Assembly: GCF_002844595.1 (NCBI RefSeq)
Contig: NZ_PJNW01000007.1
Location: 31,047 to 95,046, forward strand
Length of the DNA: 64,000 bases
Direction of reading: 5' to 3'
Origin: Pleomorphomonas diazotrophica
Lineage (GTDB): Bacteria; Pseudomonadota; Alphaproteobacteria; Rhizobiales; Pleomorphomonadaceae
Shown: positions 39,741 through 49,357 of the stretch, piece by piece
Layout: the number at the start of each line of letters is the position of its first letter
Position numbering within the stretch: the first letter of the stretch is position 1
The notes under the pieces: generated by a model
The model's database searches: none
What the model was told of the DNA's origin: nothing
What the model saw: the letters and a program-made list of their open reading frames with translations, nothing else
Program-made: the position numbers and the translations under genes

Positions 39741-40202
39741 TCAGACCACCACCGGCTCGTTCTTGATCTGCCGCAGCGTCAGGCTGGTGCGCACCTGGCC
39801 GACGTTGGGCGTCGCCGTCAGTTGCTCGATCACGAAGTTCTGACAGGTCTTGAGGTCGGGGGCGACGCATTTCAGGATGAAGTCGATCTCGCCCGACTGC
39901 ATCCAGCTCTCGCGCACCAGCGGCCAGTTCTTCACCCGCGCCTCGAAGGCGAGGATTTCCGCTTCCGACTGCGAGGTGAGCGAGATGAAGGCGAACAGCG
40001 TCACGTCGAAGCCCAGCGTCTTCTCGTCGATCAAGGCACGGTAGCCCTGGATGACGCCGGCTTCCTCCAGCGCCCGCACGCGGCGCAGGCAGGGCGGCGC
40101 CGAGATGCCGACGCGGCTCGCCAGCTCCACGTTGGTCATGCGCCCGTCGGCCTGCAACTCGCGCAGGATCTTCCAGTCGATGGCGTCGAGACGGGCCTTC
40201 AT
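39741..40202 (-). CDS. Lrp/AsnC-family regulator
   Basis: 153 residues with an N-terminal HTH (LDAIDWKILRELQADGRMTN, then VELASRVGISAPPCLRRVRALE) and a C-terminal RAM ligand-binding domain (IDFILKCVAPDLKTCQNFVI). Such regulators bind amino acids and form octamers. It is divergent from trxB with a 285-bp intergenic region that contains a perfect 11-bp palindrome, a plausible autoregulatory site. Its target genes cannot be determined here. Confidence 0.92.
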   Translation of the reverse strand: MKARLDAIDWKILRELQADGRMTNVELASRVGISAPPCLRRVRALEEAGVIQGYRALIDEKTLGFDVTLFAFISLTSQSEAEILAFEARVKNWPLVRESWMQSGEIDFILKCVAPDLKTCQNFVIEQLTATPNVGQVRTSLTLRQIKNEPVVV

Positions 40203-40299
40203 GTCGCATCCTCCGGAGGGCTCGCGGGCGGCCCTCTCTTCGGCCGAGAACATACATTTCCGGTCGCCGCCGCGAAAGCATCTTTCGGCGCGGCGAACA

Positions 40300-40310
40300 C
40301 TTATTATAAG
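40300..40310. promoter_or_regulatory. AT palindrome in the lrp-trxB divergent region
   Basis: CTTATTATAAG (40300-40310) is a perfect AT-rich palindrome in otherwise GC-rich DNA. It contains possible -10 elements in both directions (TTATAAG to the right, TTATAATAAG to the left). It may be shared promoter DNA and an Lrp-type site. The rest of 40203-40487 has no gene. Confidence 0.4.
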
Positions 40311-40487
40311 GGTGAGGGTCGCCTCCGCCACATTCGGCAGGGGACGACGGGCCGCGCCGAAGCCTGCCTTGGCCGCGCCGCCTTGAAACCCTGGGGCCGG
40401 ACACCTACCATTCGGTCGATTCCGGGCGCCGCCCGACGCCGCCCAGCCGCCCCGCTTGCCGGGGCCGGCGAACGAAACGAGACGAGC

Positions 40488-41450
40488 ATGACGCACACCC
40501 ACACCAAGGTCCTGATCATCGGTTCCGGCCCGGCCGGCTACACCGCCGCCATCTACGCCGCCCGCGCCATGCTGGAGCCGATCCTGATCGCCGGCCTGCA
40601 GCAGGGTGGCCAGCTCACCATCACCACCGACGTCGAGAACTACCCGGGCTTCGCCGACGCCATCCAGGGCCCCTGGCTGATGGAGCAGATGCGCAGCCAG
40701 GCCGAGCACATGGGCACCCGCCTCGTCTCCGACATCGTCACCTCGGTCGATCTTTCCAAGCGGCCGTTCCAGCTGACCTGCGATTCCGGCGACACCTATT
40801 CCACCGATGCGCTGATCATCGCCACCGGCGCCCAGGCGCGCTGGCTCGGCCTGCCCTCGGAGCACAAGTTCCAGGGCTTCGGCGTATCCGCCTGCGCCAC
40901 CTGCGACGGCTTCTTCTATCGTGGCAAGCACGTGGTGGTGGTCGGCGGCGGCAACACTGCCGTCGAGGAGGCGCTCTACCTTACCCACCATGCAGAGAAG
41001 GTGGTGGTGGTGCACCGCCGCGAGGCTTTCCGCGCCGAGCGGGTGATGCAGAACCGTCTGTTCAACCACCCGAAGATCGAGGTGATCTGGAACAGCGTCG
41101 TCGACGAGGTGCTGGGCAAGGAAGGCTTCCCGCCGTCCGTCACCGGCGTTCGCCTCCGCAACGTCGTGACCGGCGAGCTGCGTGATGTCGCCACCGACGG
41201 CCTGTTCGTCGCCATCGGCCACGCGCCGGCCACTTCGCTGTTCACCGGTCAGGTCCGGATGAAGTCGTCGGGCTATATCTGGACGGCGCCCGATTCGACG
41301 GCCACCTCGGTGCCCGGCGTCTTCGCCGCCGGCGACGTCACCGACGAGCATTTCCGCCAGGCGGTCACGGCGGCCGGCATGGGCTGCATGGCGGCGCTGG
41401 AGGCCGAACGCTACATCGGCGCCCTCGAAACTGATACCAAGGTTGCGTAA
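40488..41450 (+). CDS. trxB: Thioredoxin-disulfide reductase
   Basis: 320 residues, FAD- and NADPH-dependent reductase of thioredoxin. The FAD site is VLIIGSGPAGYTAAIYAARA, the redox-active motif is ACATCDGFFYRG (CATC), the NADPH site is VVVVGGGNTAVEEALYLTHH and the FAD-closing motif is GVFAAGDVTDEHFRQAV. The length and order of motifs are standard for low-molecular-weight TrxB. It is divergent from lrp and followed by paired B-type repeats. Confidence 0.97.
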   Translation: MTHTHTKVLIIGSGPAGYTAAIYAARAMLEPILIAGLQQGGQLTITTDVENYPGFADAIQGPWLMEQMRSQAEHMGTRLVSDIVTSVDLSKRPFQLTCDSGDTYSTDALIIATGAQARWLGLPSEHKFQGFGVSACATCDGFFYRGKHVVVVGGGNTAVEEALYLTHHAEKVVVVHRREAFRAERVMQNRLFNHPKIEVIWNSVVDEVLGKEGFPPSVTGVRLRNVVTGELRDVATDGLFVAIGHAPATSLFTGQVRMKSSGYIWTAPDSTATSVPGVFAAGDVTDEHFRQAVTAAGMGCMAALEAERYIGALETDTKVA

Positions 41451-41518
41451 CCAACTGGCGGTACGATGCAATTCAGGGCTTGCGCCGAAACGAGGATGCG
41501 CCAAGGTAGAAACGGCCA

Positions 41519-41615
41519 CCGAAAAGTTTTCACACTTTTTGGCTAGGGCCCCACGGTAGGAAGAAATGACGAGCCCGCTCGAAAAGTCGCCAAACTTTTC
41601 GGGCAGGCGGATGCG
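41519..41615. repeat. Tandem palindromic repeats B3a and B3b
   Basis: CCGAAAAGT...ACTTTTTGG (41519-41542) and CGAAAAGT...ACTTTTCG (41580-41601, followed by GGCGGATGCG) are two members of the CCGAAAAGT family, about 60 bp apart, between trxB and the LysR gene. The outer ATCCGC arm is missing on the left of both. Confidence 0.65.
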
Positions 41616-41726
41616 CTAAAGCAAGGACGCGACAAGGCTGGTCCGCTAGACCGGCCCTTGCCCGACGTGAACAAGCGGTGGCCGAGAGCGGCCATCGATA
41701 CCGAGGGGGCGGCAAAGGGGGTAGCG

Positions 41727-42617
41727 ATGGATTGGGACAAGCTCAGAATATTCCATGCCGCCGCCCATGCCGGGAGCTTCACCCACGCCGGCGACACGCT
41801 GAACATGAGTCAGTCCGCCGTCAGCCGTCAGGTCAGCGCGCTCGAGCAGGATCTCGGCGTACCGCTGTTCCATCGCCACGCCCGCGGCCTCATCCTCACC
41901 GAACAGGGCGAGCTGCTCTACCGTGCCGCCCATGACGTGCTCCTGAAGCTCGAAGACGTGCAGGGCCGGCTGACCGACAGCCGCGAACGCCCCTCGGGCT
42001 CGCTGCGTGTCACCACCACCGTCGGCATCGGCTCCACCTGGCTGACCTCGCGCGTCGATGAGTTCGTCGACCTATACCCCGACGTCCAGCTGCAGCTGAT
42101 CCTCAACGACGACGAACTCGACCTCGCCATGCGGCAGGCCGACGTCGCCATCCGCCTGCGCCAGCCGACGCAGCCCGACCTCATCCAGCGCAAGCTGTTC
42201 ACGGTGCACTTCCACCTGTTCGCCTCGCCTGCCTATATCAAGCGCTTCGGCAGCCCGAAGACCATCGAGGACCTCGACCAGCACCGCATCATCACCTTCG
42301 GCGTCGCGGCGCCCAACTATCTCCGCGACATGAACTGGCTCGAAAGCGTCGGCCGCCCCTATGACAATCCGCGCCTGCCGGCGCTCAGGGTCAACAACCT
42401 CGTCGCCATCAAGCACTCGGTGCAGCGCGGCGTCGGCATCGCGCTTCTTCCCGACTATCTGGTGGAAGAGGATTCCGGCTTGCAGCAGTTGATCCCCGAG
42501 GTCGATCTCCTCTCCTACGACACCTATTTCGTCTATCCCGACGAACTCCGGAACTCGGCGCGCGTCCACGCCTTCCGCGACTTCCTGGTGTCGAAGGCCC
42601 AGCGCTGGTCATATTAA
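41727..42617 (+). CDS. LysR-family transcriptional regulator
   Basis: 296 residues. N-terminal winged HTH: KLRIFHAAAHAGSFTHAGDT then LNMSQSAVSRQVSALEQDLG (about 4-45). The effector domain begins GSLRVTTTVGIGSTWLTSRV and is a periplasmic-binding-like fold with RPSGSLRV at its hinge. ATG 41727 (MDWDKLRIF) has AAAGGGGGT upstream; an upstream in-frame start adds a tail with no RBS. The target is unclear: the next co-directional genes are a candidate sRNA and an mcp, and trxB lies upstream. Confidence 0.92.
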   Translation: MDWDKLRIFHAAAHAGSFTHAGDTLNMSQSAVSRQVSALEQDLGVPLFHRHARGLILTEQGELLYRAAHDVLLKLEDVQGRLTDSRERPSGSLRVTTTVGIGSTWLTSRVDEFVDLYPDVQLQLILNDDELDLAMRQADVAIRLRQPTQPDLIQRKLFTVHFHLFASPAYIKRFGSPKTIEDLDQHRIITFGVAAPNYLRDMNWLESVGRPYDNPRLPALRVNNLVAIKHSVQRGVGIALLPDYLVEEDSGLQQLIPEVDLLSYDTYFVYPDELRNSARVHAFRDFLVSKAQRWSY

Positions 42618-42732
42618 GAAACCGGGCCAAGCCGACGCCATGGACCGCCGTCATCGGGTCGGCGACCCTCTCCAACGTATCCTTGTGCATCTTGTGCAAG
42701 ACTCGCGTTTTCCCTTAGCGGGAAACACCGAT

Positions 42733-42766
42733 AAACCGTAAAGACTTCACGGCGATGTTACGGTTT
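42733..42766. promoter_or_regulatory. 9-bp perfect inverted repeat upstream of the candidate sRNA
   Basis: AAACCGTAA (42733-42741) and TTACGGTTT (42758-42766) are exact reverse complements with a 16-nt gap. It lies about 50 bp before the proposed sRNA -35. It could be a regulator site; a separate small hairpin (TTTCCC...GGGAAA, 42709-42725) just before it may end the LysR transcript. Confidence 0.4.
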
Positions 42767-42849
42767 GGGCAAAATAACCGGGATATTGCATAGCAGATTT
42801 GCAGTTTGCCTGCTTGTTTTGCACCGGTCACGGGTGCATATAGACCTTA

Positions 42850-42985
42850 GCTGATGTGTTGGTTCCCTCGCCATCCTCCCGGCGAAAGCGAATCTTCAGC
42901 TGTTCCCCTCTGGAAGGTGCGGTATCGTCCCTGCGATCCGCATTCCAAAACTTAATAGCCGGGCTTCGTGCCCGGCTTTTTTTTT
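42850..42985 (+). ncRNA. Candidate small RNA with anti-Shine-Dalgarno loop
   Basis: No ORF, but a promoter-like TTGTTT (42814-42819) 17 nt before CATATA (42837-42842, overlapping TATAGA). It is followed by about 135 nt rich in structure and a strong terminator. Hairpin 1: UCGCC (42868-42872)/GGCGA (42881-42885) displays the loop AUCCUCCC, complementary to a Shine-Dalgarno sequence. Hairpin 2: GGAAGGTGCGG...CCGCATTCC (about 42912-42945). Loops rich in CCUCC are the hallmark of alphaproteobacterial cuckoo-type/alpha-r14 sRNAs. Ends and identity are inferred. Confidence 0.5.
42957..42985 (+). terminator. Strong intrinsic terminator of the candidate sRNA
   Basis: AGCCGGGC (42957-42964), loop TTCGT, GCCCGGCT (42970-42977), followed by an uninterrupted T run to 42985. 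It is one of the best terminators in the window. It is 340 bp past the LysR stop with a promoter-like sequence in between, which favours a separate short transcript. Confidence 0.92.
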
Positions 42986-43125
42986 GCTCCCCAACTCCCG
43001 TCCGTCATGCCGCTGCCGAGGAGGGCAGGTCGCCTGCTGGCCAAGACCATTCAGCCTAGCTGGACGCGGATGCCGGTAACCTTCCAAGGGTCCACGGTGG
43101 TGCAGGCAATCCCGGAAAGCGTTGA

Positions 43126-43140
43126 TTAACCTCGAATTAG
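43126..43140. promoter_or_regulatory. CtrA-like box upstream of the chemoreceptor
   Basis: TTAA-N7-TTAG at 43126-43140 differs by one base from the CtrA consensus TTAA-N7-TTAA, 60 bp before the mcp ATG. CtrA controls motility and chemotaxis genes in many alphaproteobacteria. The assignment is by motif only. Confidence 0.45.
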
Positions 43141-43200
43141 ATATCTTCGGCAATCATCGTTCCATCTGCCGAACCATGGTCGAACGAGGGCGACAGTCCG

Positions 43201-44871
43201 ATGAAAAACATCTCCATTGCACGCAAGATCCTGGCCGTTGTGCTGTTGGTGGGGCTCGTCGCTGTGGCCATCGCCATCCTTGGCTGGACCGAACTGAAAT
43301 CGACGACCGAGACCTACACCAACGTCGGCCGTGCCGAAGAGGCCGCCCGCGAGGCGATGGACCTGCGCGTCGACATCATCGCCATCAGCCGCATGACCTA
43401 CCAGTTGGCCCTGGCGCCGGAAAAAGCCTCTGATTTCAAGACGGAGGCCGCCAAGCGCTCGTCGGAGATGCTGGACCGCCTGCCCAAGCTGGAAGCGGTG
43501 GCCGATGCCGCCGAGAAGACCCAGCTGTCGGACATCCGCGCCTCGCTGGAGACCTATTTCAAGGCCATCGGCGCCATGGTCGATGTGGCCGCCGCTGGCG
43601 ATCCGGCCGCCGTCGCGCCGGCGCTGGGCAAGGCGCTCGACGCTCAGAAGGACGTCACCGCCAAGGTGAAGGTCTACAGCACCTACTCCTCCGAGAAGAT
43701 GGCCGCCGCCCGCGCCGAAGCCGGCGCCAAGGCCGACCGCTCGGCGATGGTGCTGCTGGCAACGGCCGCCGCCGCCATCCTCATCGGCATCGGCGTCAGC
43801 CTGCTGCTCGCCAACCGCGGCATCGCCCGGCCGATCGTCGCCATCACCGACGCCATGCACCGCATGGCCGGCGGCAACCTCGCCGTCGAGCTGCCCGATG
43901 CCAACCGCCGCGACGAGATCGGCGCGATGATCGGCGCCGTCACCAGCTTCCGCAACGACCTGGCCGAGCGTCATCGGCTGCAGCGGGAAGCCGAGCAGCG
44001 CGACAGCGAGCTGGCCGGCGAGCGCCGTCGCATGATGGAAGAGATCGCCGCCAACTTCGAGCGGCAGGTCGGCGAGCTGGTCACCTCGCTCTCGGTCGCC
44101 GCCACCGACATGCAGGCGACCGCCATCGCCATGTCCGGCAGTGCCGGCGAGACCAGCAACGCCGCCGGAGAACTGTCGCAGGCGGCGGGACAGACCACCG
44201 ACAACGTCCAGACCGTGGCCGGCGCCACCGAGGAACTGGCAACCAGCGCCCGCGAGATCGGCGAGCGCATCCTGACCGCCTCCCGCCTCGCCTCCGAGGC
44301 GGTGGGCCAGGTCGACCGCACCGACCACGACGTTCAGACGCTGGCCAGCGGCTCCCAGACCATCGGCGACATCGTCCAGCTGATCCGCGGCATCGCCGAG
44401 CAGACCAACCTTCTCGCCCTCAACGCCACCATCGAGGCCGCCCGCGCCGGCGAATCCGGCAAGGGTTTCGCGGTCGTGGCGCAGGAAGTGAAGACGCTCG
44501 CCAACCAGACGGCCAAGGCCACCGAGGAAATCTCCTCGCAGATCGACCAGTTGCAGGCCGCGACCCAGAATGCCGTCGGCAACATCAAGGGCATCGGCGA
44601 GGCCATCAAGCGCATGCACACCGCCTCCAACGAGGTGGCCGCCGCCGCCGAGGAGCAGCAGGCGGCGACGCAGGAGATCGCCCGCTCCATCACCGAGGTG
44701 GCGAGCGGCACCAACGGCGTCGTCCGGCGCGTCGAGACCGTCTATCGCAACGCCGCCGAAACCGGCACCGGCGCCGACAAGATGCAGGCCACCGCCCGCA
44801 TGCTGGCCGACAACGCCACGCGCCTCAAGGACCAGTTCAAGGCCCTGCTCGACGGCATCCGCGCCGCCTGA
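43201..44871 (+). CDS. Methyl-accepting chemotaxis protein
   Basis: 556 residues. A short cytoplasmic N-terminus and TM1 ([18 protein letters not shown], about 10-27), a periplasmic helical sensor (about 30-180), TM2 ([20 protein letters not shown], about 184-203), a HAMP domain (about 205-260), then the signalling coiled coil. The hairpin tip is [20 protein letters not shown] followed by [20 protein letters not shown]. Methylatable Gln/Glu pairs flank it. There is no C-terminal CheR-binding pentapeptide. The ligand is unknown. A CtrA-like box precedes it. Confidence 0.95.
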   Translation: MKNISIARKILAVVLLVGLVAVAIAILGWTELKSTTETYTNVGRAEEAAREAMDLRVDIIAISRMTYQLALAPEKASDFKTEAAKRSSEMLDRLPKLEAVADAAEKTQLSDIRASLETYFKAIGAMVDVAAAGDPAAVAPALGKALDAQKDVTAKVKVYSTYSSEKMAAARAEAGAKADRSAMVLLATAAAAILIGIGVSLLLANRGIARPIVAITDAMHRMAGGNLAVELPDANRRDEIGAMIGAVTSFRNDLAERHRLQREAEQRDSELAGERRRMMEEIAANFERQVGELVTSLSVAATDMQATAIAMSGSAGETSNAAGELSQAAGQTTDNVQTVAGATEELATSAREIGERILTASRLASEAVGQVDRTDHDVQTLASGSQTIGDIVQLIRGIAEQTNLLALNATIEAARAGESGKGFAVVAQEVKTLANQTAKATEEISSQIDQLQAATQNAVGNIKGIGEAIKRMHTASNEVAAAAEEQQAATQEIARSITEVASGTNGVVRRVETVYRNAAETGTGADKMQATARMLADNATRLKDQFKALLDGIRAA

Positions 44872-44999
44872 ATGGCAGTGCCCAACCTACCGCAAGATCG
44901 ACGGCTGCCTCCCGCAGGCGGCCGCCTTGCATTTTCGGGAAGCTGGTTTGCTTGCCTTTGATGCGGTTTGGCCTTGCGCAACCGGGCGCACCGCAATAG

Positions 45000-46265
<1,266 letters not shown>

Positions 46266-46290
46266 GCGCTGAACAGTTCGCGAGACCATG

Positions 46291-46327
46291 GGGGATCGGA
46301 GCTGCGGCTCCGGTCCCCTTTCATTTT
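46291..46327. terminator. Bidirectional-type terminator between aatA and the MarR-GNAT gene
   Basis: GGGGATCGGAGC (46291-46302), loop TGCG, GCTCCGGTCCCC (46307-46318) with one G-U, then TTTCATTTT on the plus strand. It is placed between two convergent genes. Confidence 0.85.
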
Positions 46328-47250
46328 CTGACGAAGCGCTGCTCCAGCAGAGCCTTGCCCCACTGCGTGCCGGCGAGCTCCTCGGCGAGCTCGAAGCCGC
46401 GCGATTCATAGAGGTGGCGGGCAGCATGGAGGCCGGCAAAGGTCGAGAGGTGCGTCTCGGCAAAGCCATGCGCGTCGACGAAGGCAAGCGCCCTATCGAG
46501 CAGCCTCCGTCCCGCGCCGCTGCCACGCAGGTCGTCGCCGACGATGAACCAGCGCAGATGGGCGACGCCCTCGCCCATGTCCTCGCCGTCGATGGCGAGG
46601 GAGCCGACGATCTCCCCACCCCTTTGCGCGGTCCAGATGCCGTTGCGCGGGTTATCGAGCCGATCGCAGAAGTCGGCGAGTCCGCCGGCCACCAGGCACT
46701 CGAAGCGCCGCCCCAGGCCGTGCTCGCGCGCATAGTAGCGCGCGTGCATCTCGGTGATGCGGGCGATCAGCCCTGGACGGTAGCCGGCGACGATCTCCAC
46801 CGCGTCAGGGCCTTCCCCGCTCCGCCCCTCCAGCGCCCGGCTGTAGAGACGCAGCCCGTCGAGCACCGTCCGCGCCTCGCCCGCCCTGAGGAGAGCGAGC
46901 GCGCCGCCGACCTGCCGGCGGGCGAAGGCGTGGATGCCGGCCACCCGCGTCCGACCCTCGGCGGTCAGTGACAGCCGCTTGACCCGGCCGTCGGCCTCAT
47001 CCGCCGTCTCCGTCACGTCGCCAGCCGCCACCAACTTGCGCAGCATGCGGCTGACGCTGGATTTCTCAAGGCGCAGGACCGTGCCGAGATCGCGGGCCGT
47101 GAGGCCGCCCTTCTCGATCTCGATCAGCGCATGCACCGCCGAGGGGGACAGGTCGGTGCCGGCAAAGGCGCCGCCCATGAAGCCCCAGTCGCGAACCAGG
47201 GCGCGCGACAGGGCACGGATGTCTTCGATGACATGGGGATCGGCGTTCAC
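46321..47250 (-). CDS. MarR-GNAT fusion regulator/acetyltransferase
   Basis: 309 residues combining an N-terminal MarR winged helix (about 15-140; LTARDLGTVLRLEKSSVSRM and DGRVKRLSLTAEG) with a C-terminal GNAT domain (about 150-305; LRWFIVGDDLRGSGAGRRLL acetyl-CoA loop, then AARHLYESRGFELAEE). The GTG at 47250 is preceded by GGAGG at 6 nt; a longer frame to 47301 would run through the operator. The fusion suggests that acetyltransferase activity and DNA binding are linked, but substrate and targets are unknown. Confidence 0.88.
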   Translation of the reverse strand: MNADPHVIEDIRALSRALVRDWGFMGGAFAGTDLSPSAVHALIEIEKGGLTARDLGTVLRLEKSSVSRMLRKLVAAGDVTETADEADGRVKRLSLTAEGRTRVAGIHAFARRQVGGALALLRAGEARTVLDGLRLYSRALEGRSGEGPDAVEIVAGYRPGLIARITEMHARYYAREHGLGRRFECLVAGGLADFCDRLDNPRNGIWTAQRGGEIVGSLAIDGEDMGEGVAHLRWFIVGDDLRGSGAGRRLLDRALAFVDAHGFAETHLSTFAGLHAARHLYESRGFELAEELAGTQWGKALLEQRFVRK

Positions 47251-47260
47251 GGCGGCCTCC

Positions 47261-47287
47261 GATATAGTTGTAACATACAACCATATC
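47261..47287. promoter_or_regulatory. Candidate MarR operator
   Basis: GATATAGTTGT (47261-47271) and ACAACCATATC (47277-47287) form an 11-bp inverted repeat with one mismatch and a 5-nt spacer, 11 nt upstream of the GTG of the MarR-GNAT gene. The size and symmetry fit a MarR site for autoregulation. Confidence 0.65.
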
Positions 47288-47652
47288 GTCGCAGAATGCA
47301 ACGGCTGCCGTCGACCCGAAAACCTGCTGATACGGTTGGAGCGAACGCGCGCGGTGGCGCCGAGATTGCCGAAAAGGCGAGCTTTTGCGTTTACCTGTCA
47401 TTAACCAGCCGATGGAGCGGCAGCCATACAACCCGTTGAAAGAAATCCACATTTCCAAGGAGGCAATCTTCTCCACCAGCTCTCCACCGTCCAAGTGTTA
47501 ACCCCGCCACGAAATCGCCACGACATCTCCCGTCACCCACCTCAATCCCGGCATCGGCACGACCCATTCGCAAGGCATCTCTTGCCCATCGAAAGTCACC
47601 GGCGAGAGGCACCATCCGGTGGCAAAGCGATAGAGCGGCAAGGACGAGAGAG
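47288..47652. other. Intergenic region without a recognised gene
   Basis: 365 bp between the MarR operator and the membrane-protein gene at 47653. I see no conserved ORF, tRNA or repeat. An unsupported 29-codon ORF starts at 47412. The region must contain the promoter for 47653 and 48082; GCATTTACC-like and TTAA fragments are present but nothing decisive. Confidence 0.4.
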
Positions 47653-48069
47653 ATGACCGACAGGATCGACGACACCCCCTTCAACGCAGCCACCGGGCAC
47701 CACGAGCTTTCCGTCGGGGCCGGTGCGTCCATCGTCGTCGCCGTGGCCGCCTCGCTGATCCTGGCCGTGACGCTGCTGTTCGCCAGCCTCACCCCCGTCA
47801 GGGCGGCCGAAGCCGCGCCGGTCGTCGCCACCCTGGACGCCGAGACCGGCGCCATTCGCCCGGTGGGCGACCCCGTTCCATTCGTCAAGGCGCTGCCGCG
47901 CGACATGAGCTTTGCCGTCGCCGAGGCGCGCAGCCCGGCCGGCGACCGGTCGGGCAGCCTCGCGATGATCGTCGTCATGGCGGTTCTCGCCGGCTGGCTG
48001 GCGGTTTCGGCCGACCTCTGGCGCGCCCTGTTCAATCGGGTTAAAAGCTGGGATCGTTCGCGCTCGTGA
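47653..48069 (+). CDS. Hypothetical two-helix membrane protein
   Basis: 138 residues, not recognised. A polar N-terminus (1-22) precedes TM1 (GASIVVAVAASLILAVTLLF, about 24-43). A mid segment of about 55 residues follows, probably periplasmic, with RDMSFAVAEARSPAGDR. TM2 (GSLAMIVVMAVLAGWLAVSA) lies near the C-terminus, followed by a short basic tail. It is 12 nt upstream of the DUF1499-like gene on the same strand, so co-transcription is likely. Confidence 0.65.
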   Translation: MTDRIDDTPFNAATGHHELSVGAGASIVVAVAASLILAVTLLFASLTPVRAAEAAPVVATLDAETGAIRPVGDPVPFVKALPRDMSFAVAEARSPAGDRSGSLAMIVVMAVLAGWLAVSADLWRALFNRVKSWDRSRS

Positions 48070-48081
48070 CCCCGGTAGCCA

Positions 48082-48657
48082 ATGTCCCCTCTGCGTTTCC
48101 TCGGTTTGGTGCTTGCGGCCCTGTTTGGGGCGTTTCTGCTCCTGGTGCTCGCCTTCTACACCTACGGCCGGGAAGCCAGCTGGGATGCGGTGTTCGGTCG
48201 GGCCGACCTCGGACCCTATGATTTCTCGGTGCCCTCGCGCACCGGCAAGCTCAACGACACGCTCGCCTGCCCGGCCGACGACTGCCAGAAAGGCATTCCC
48301 GACATCGAGACCCGCCGCTACGACCTGCCGCCGGCCACCCTGTTCGCCCTGGCGGAGCAGGTGGTGCGGCGTCTGCCGGGCAAGGTGCGGCAAGTCGGCG
48401 CCAACCCTGTTAACACCCGCTTCCGGGTGATCGTCTATTCGCCGCTCCTTCGCATGCCCTCGACCCTGTCGGTGATGGTGACGCCGGCTCGCGGCGGCGG
48501 CTCCTACCTCTATGCCTATTCGCGCAGCCAGATCGGCTATTACGACCTCGGGCGCAACACCGCCAACATCGTGGGTCTCATCGCCGGCATCGACGCCGAG
48601 CTTGCCGCTGCCAAACCCGCTTCGGCCTCTCCCGCTTCCCCCTCTCCGACAAAATGA
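48082..48657 (+). CDS. DUF1499-like membrane-anchored protein
   Basis: 191 residues. An N-terminal anchor/signal (FLGLVLAALFGAFLLLVLAF) precedes a domain with LNDTLACPADDCQKGIPDIE, a two-cysteine opening as in DUF1499 proteins (NxCVS...), and the C-terminal RSQIGYYDLGRNTANIVGLI, which matches their R-S-x-x-G-x-x-D-x-G-x-N ending. The tail is a low-complexity Ala/Ser/Pro run. The function of the family is unknown. It shares an operon with 47653-48069. Confidence 0.7.
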   Translation: MSPLRFLGLVLAALFGAFLLLVLAFYTYGREASWDAVFGRADLGPYDFSVPSRTGKLNDTLACPADDCQKGIPDIETRRYDLPPATLFALAEQVVRRLPGKVRQVGANPVNTRFRVIVYSPLLRMPSTLSVMVTPARGGGSYLYAYSRSQIGYYDLGRNTANIVGLIAGIDAELAAAKPASASPASPSPTK

Positions 48658-48692
48658 AAAGGACCGCCGCCGGCCTCGCCGGGAGCGGTCCT
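48646..48692 (-). terminator. Terminator between DUF1499-like gene and hdeA-like gene
   Basis: AGGACCGC (48660-48667) pairs with GCGGTCCT (48685-48692), with an inner CCGGC/GCCGG stem. On the minus strand the hairpin is followed by TTTTCATTTT, so it mainly terminates the hdeA-like transcript. Confidence 0.75.
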
Positions 48693-48715
48693 GATCGATC
48701 CATGGACGGCGCCGA

Positions 48716-48994
48716 TTATTCTTCCGGCACCAGCTCCATGATCTTCTTGTCGGGCTCGCCGGCGCATTCGTCGGCGATCTGCTTCACGTTGGCCACCAGC
48801 TGATCCATGTCGATCACCGTGTTGCCGCTCTGGTGGCTGAGATAACCGTCGATCCACACCACCGTCGGCAGGATGCCCTCTTCATCGGCCAGGAACTGCT
48901 GGCAGGTGAGTTCGGCCATGTCGACCTTTTCGCCGGCAACGGCAAGCGTCGGCAGGGCGGCGGCAAGCGCGCCGACCACGAATGCAAACTTCAT
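48716..48994 (-). CDS. hdeA: HdeA-like periplasmic protein
   Basis: 92 residues with a signal peptide (MKFAFVVGALAAALPTLAVA, cleavage near 20). The mature part, MAELTCQQFLADEEGILPTV and VVWIDGYLSHQSG then DECAGEP, keeps the two cysteines and the C-x-x-F-L...W-x-x-G-Y pattern of HdeA/HdeB, acid-activated periplasmic chaperones. It is single-copy, without an hdeB beside it. Assignment to the family is good; acid-stress function is inferred. Confidence 0.82.
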   Translation of the reverse strand: MKFAFVVGALAAALPTLAVAGEKVDMAELTCQQFLADEEGILPTVVWIDGYLSHQSGNTVIDMDQLVANVKQIADECAGEPDKKIMELVPEE

Positions 48995-49198
48995 GATAGT
49001 CCCCTTCCCCGGATGCCGGACGGGACTTTCGTGCCCCGAACGCCGGCAAGTTCTTCATATCATGAAATACTTGCGGCTTGGTGAAGTCGATATTGTCGGC
49101 CGGAAGTCGCTGGGGCCAGAAACGACAAAGCGCCCGAACCGGTCAGGTCGAGCGCTCAACGTCGGATCATTCTGTCGGCTGGTCTGGCCGTCCGCTCC

Positions 49199-49357
49199 TC
49201 AGAAGCCGAGGGCGCGGTTGAGGCTGCGGCGGCTGAGGTTGCGCTCGCGGGCTTCGAGGTCGTAGCGGTCGCCGGCTTCGTTGAGGTAGGCGAGATCGAG
49301 CTCGGCCTGGGTCGGAACGCGGAGGGCCTTGGCGGTACGCTTGAGGGTGGCGAACAT
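49199..49357 (-). CDS. Small DUF3563-like protein
   Basis: 52 residues: MFATLKRTAKALRVPTQAEL then DLAYLNEAGDRYDLEARERN and a basic tail. The pattern E-x-x-Y-L-x-x-A-x-D-x-x-D-L-E-x-R resembles DUF3563-type small alphaproteobacterial proteins. The ATG at 49357 is preceded by an AAGGAAG-type RBS, and the stop is at 49199-49201. It has no signal peptide or membrane helix and is highly charged. It is a stand-alone gene of unknown function. Confidence 0.7.
   Translation of the reverse strand: MFATLKRTAKALRVPTQAELDLAYLNEAGDRYDLEARERNLSRRSLNRALGF

Noticed and set aside
47412..47501. 29-codon ORF in the 47.3-47.6 kb gap
   Set aside because: No RBS at good spacing, no conservation signal and too short to support alone.
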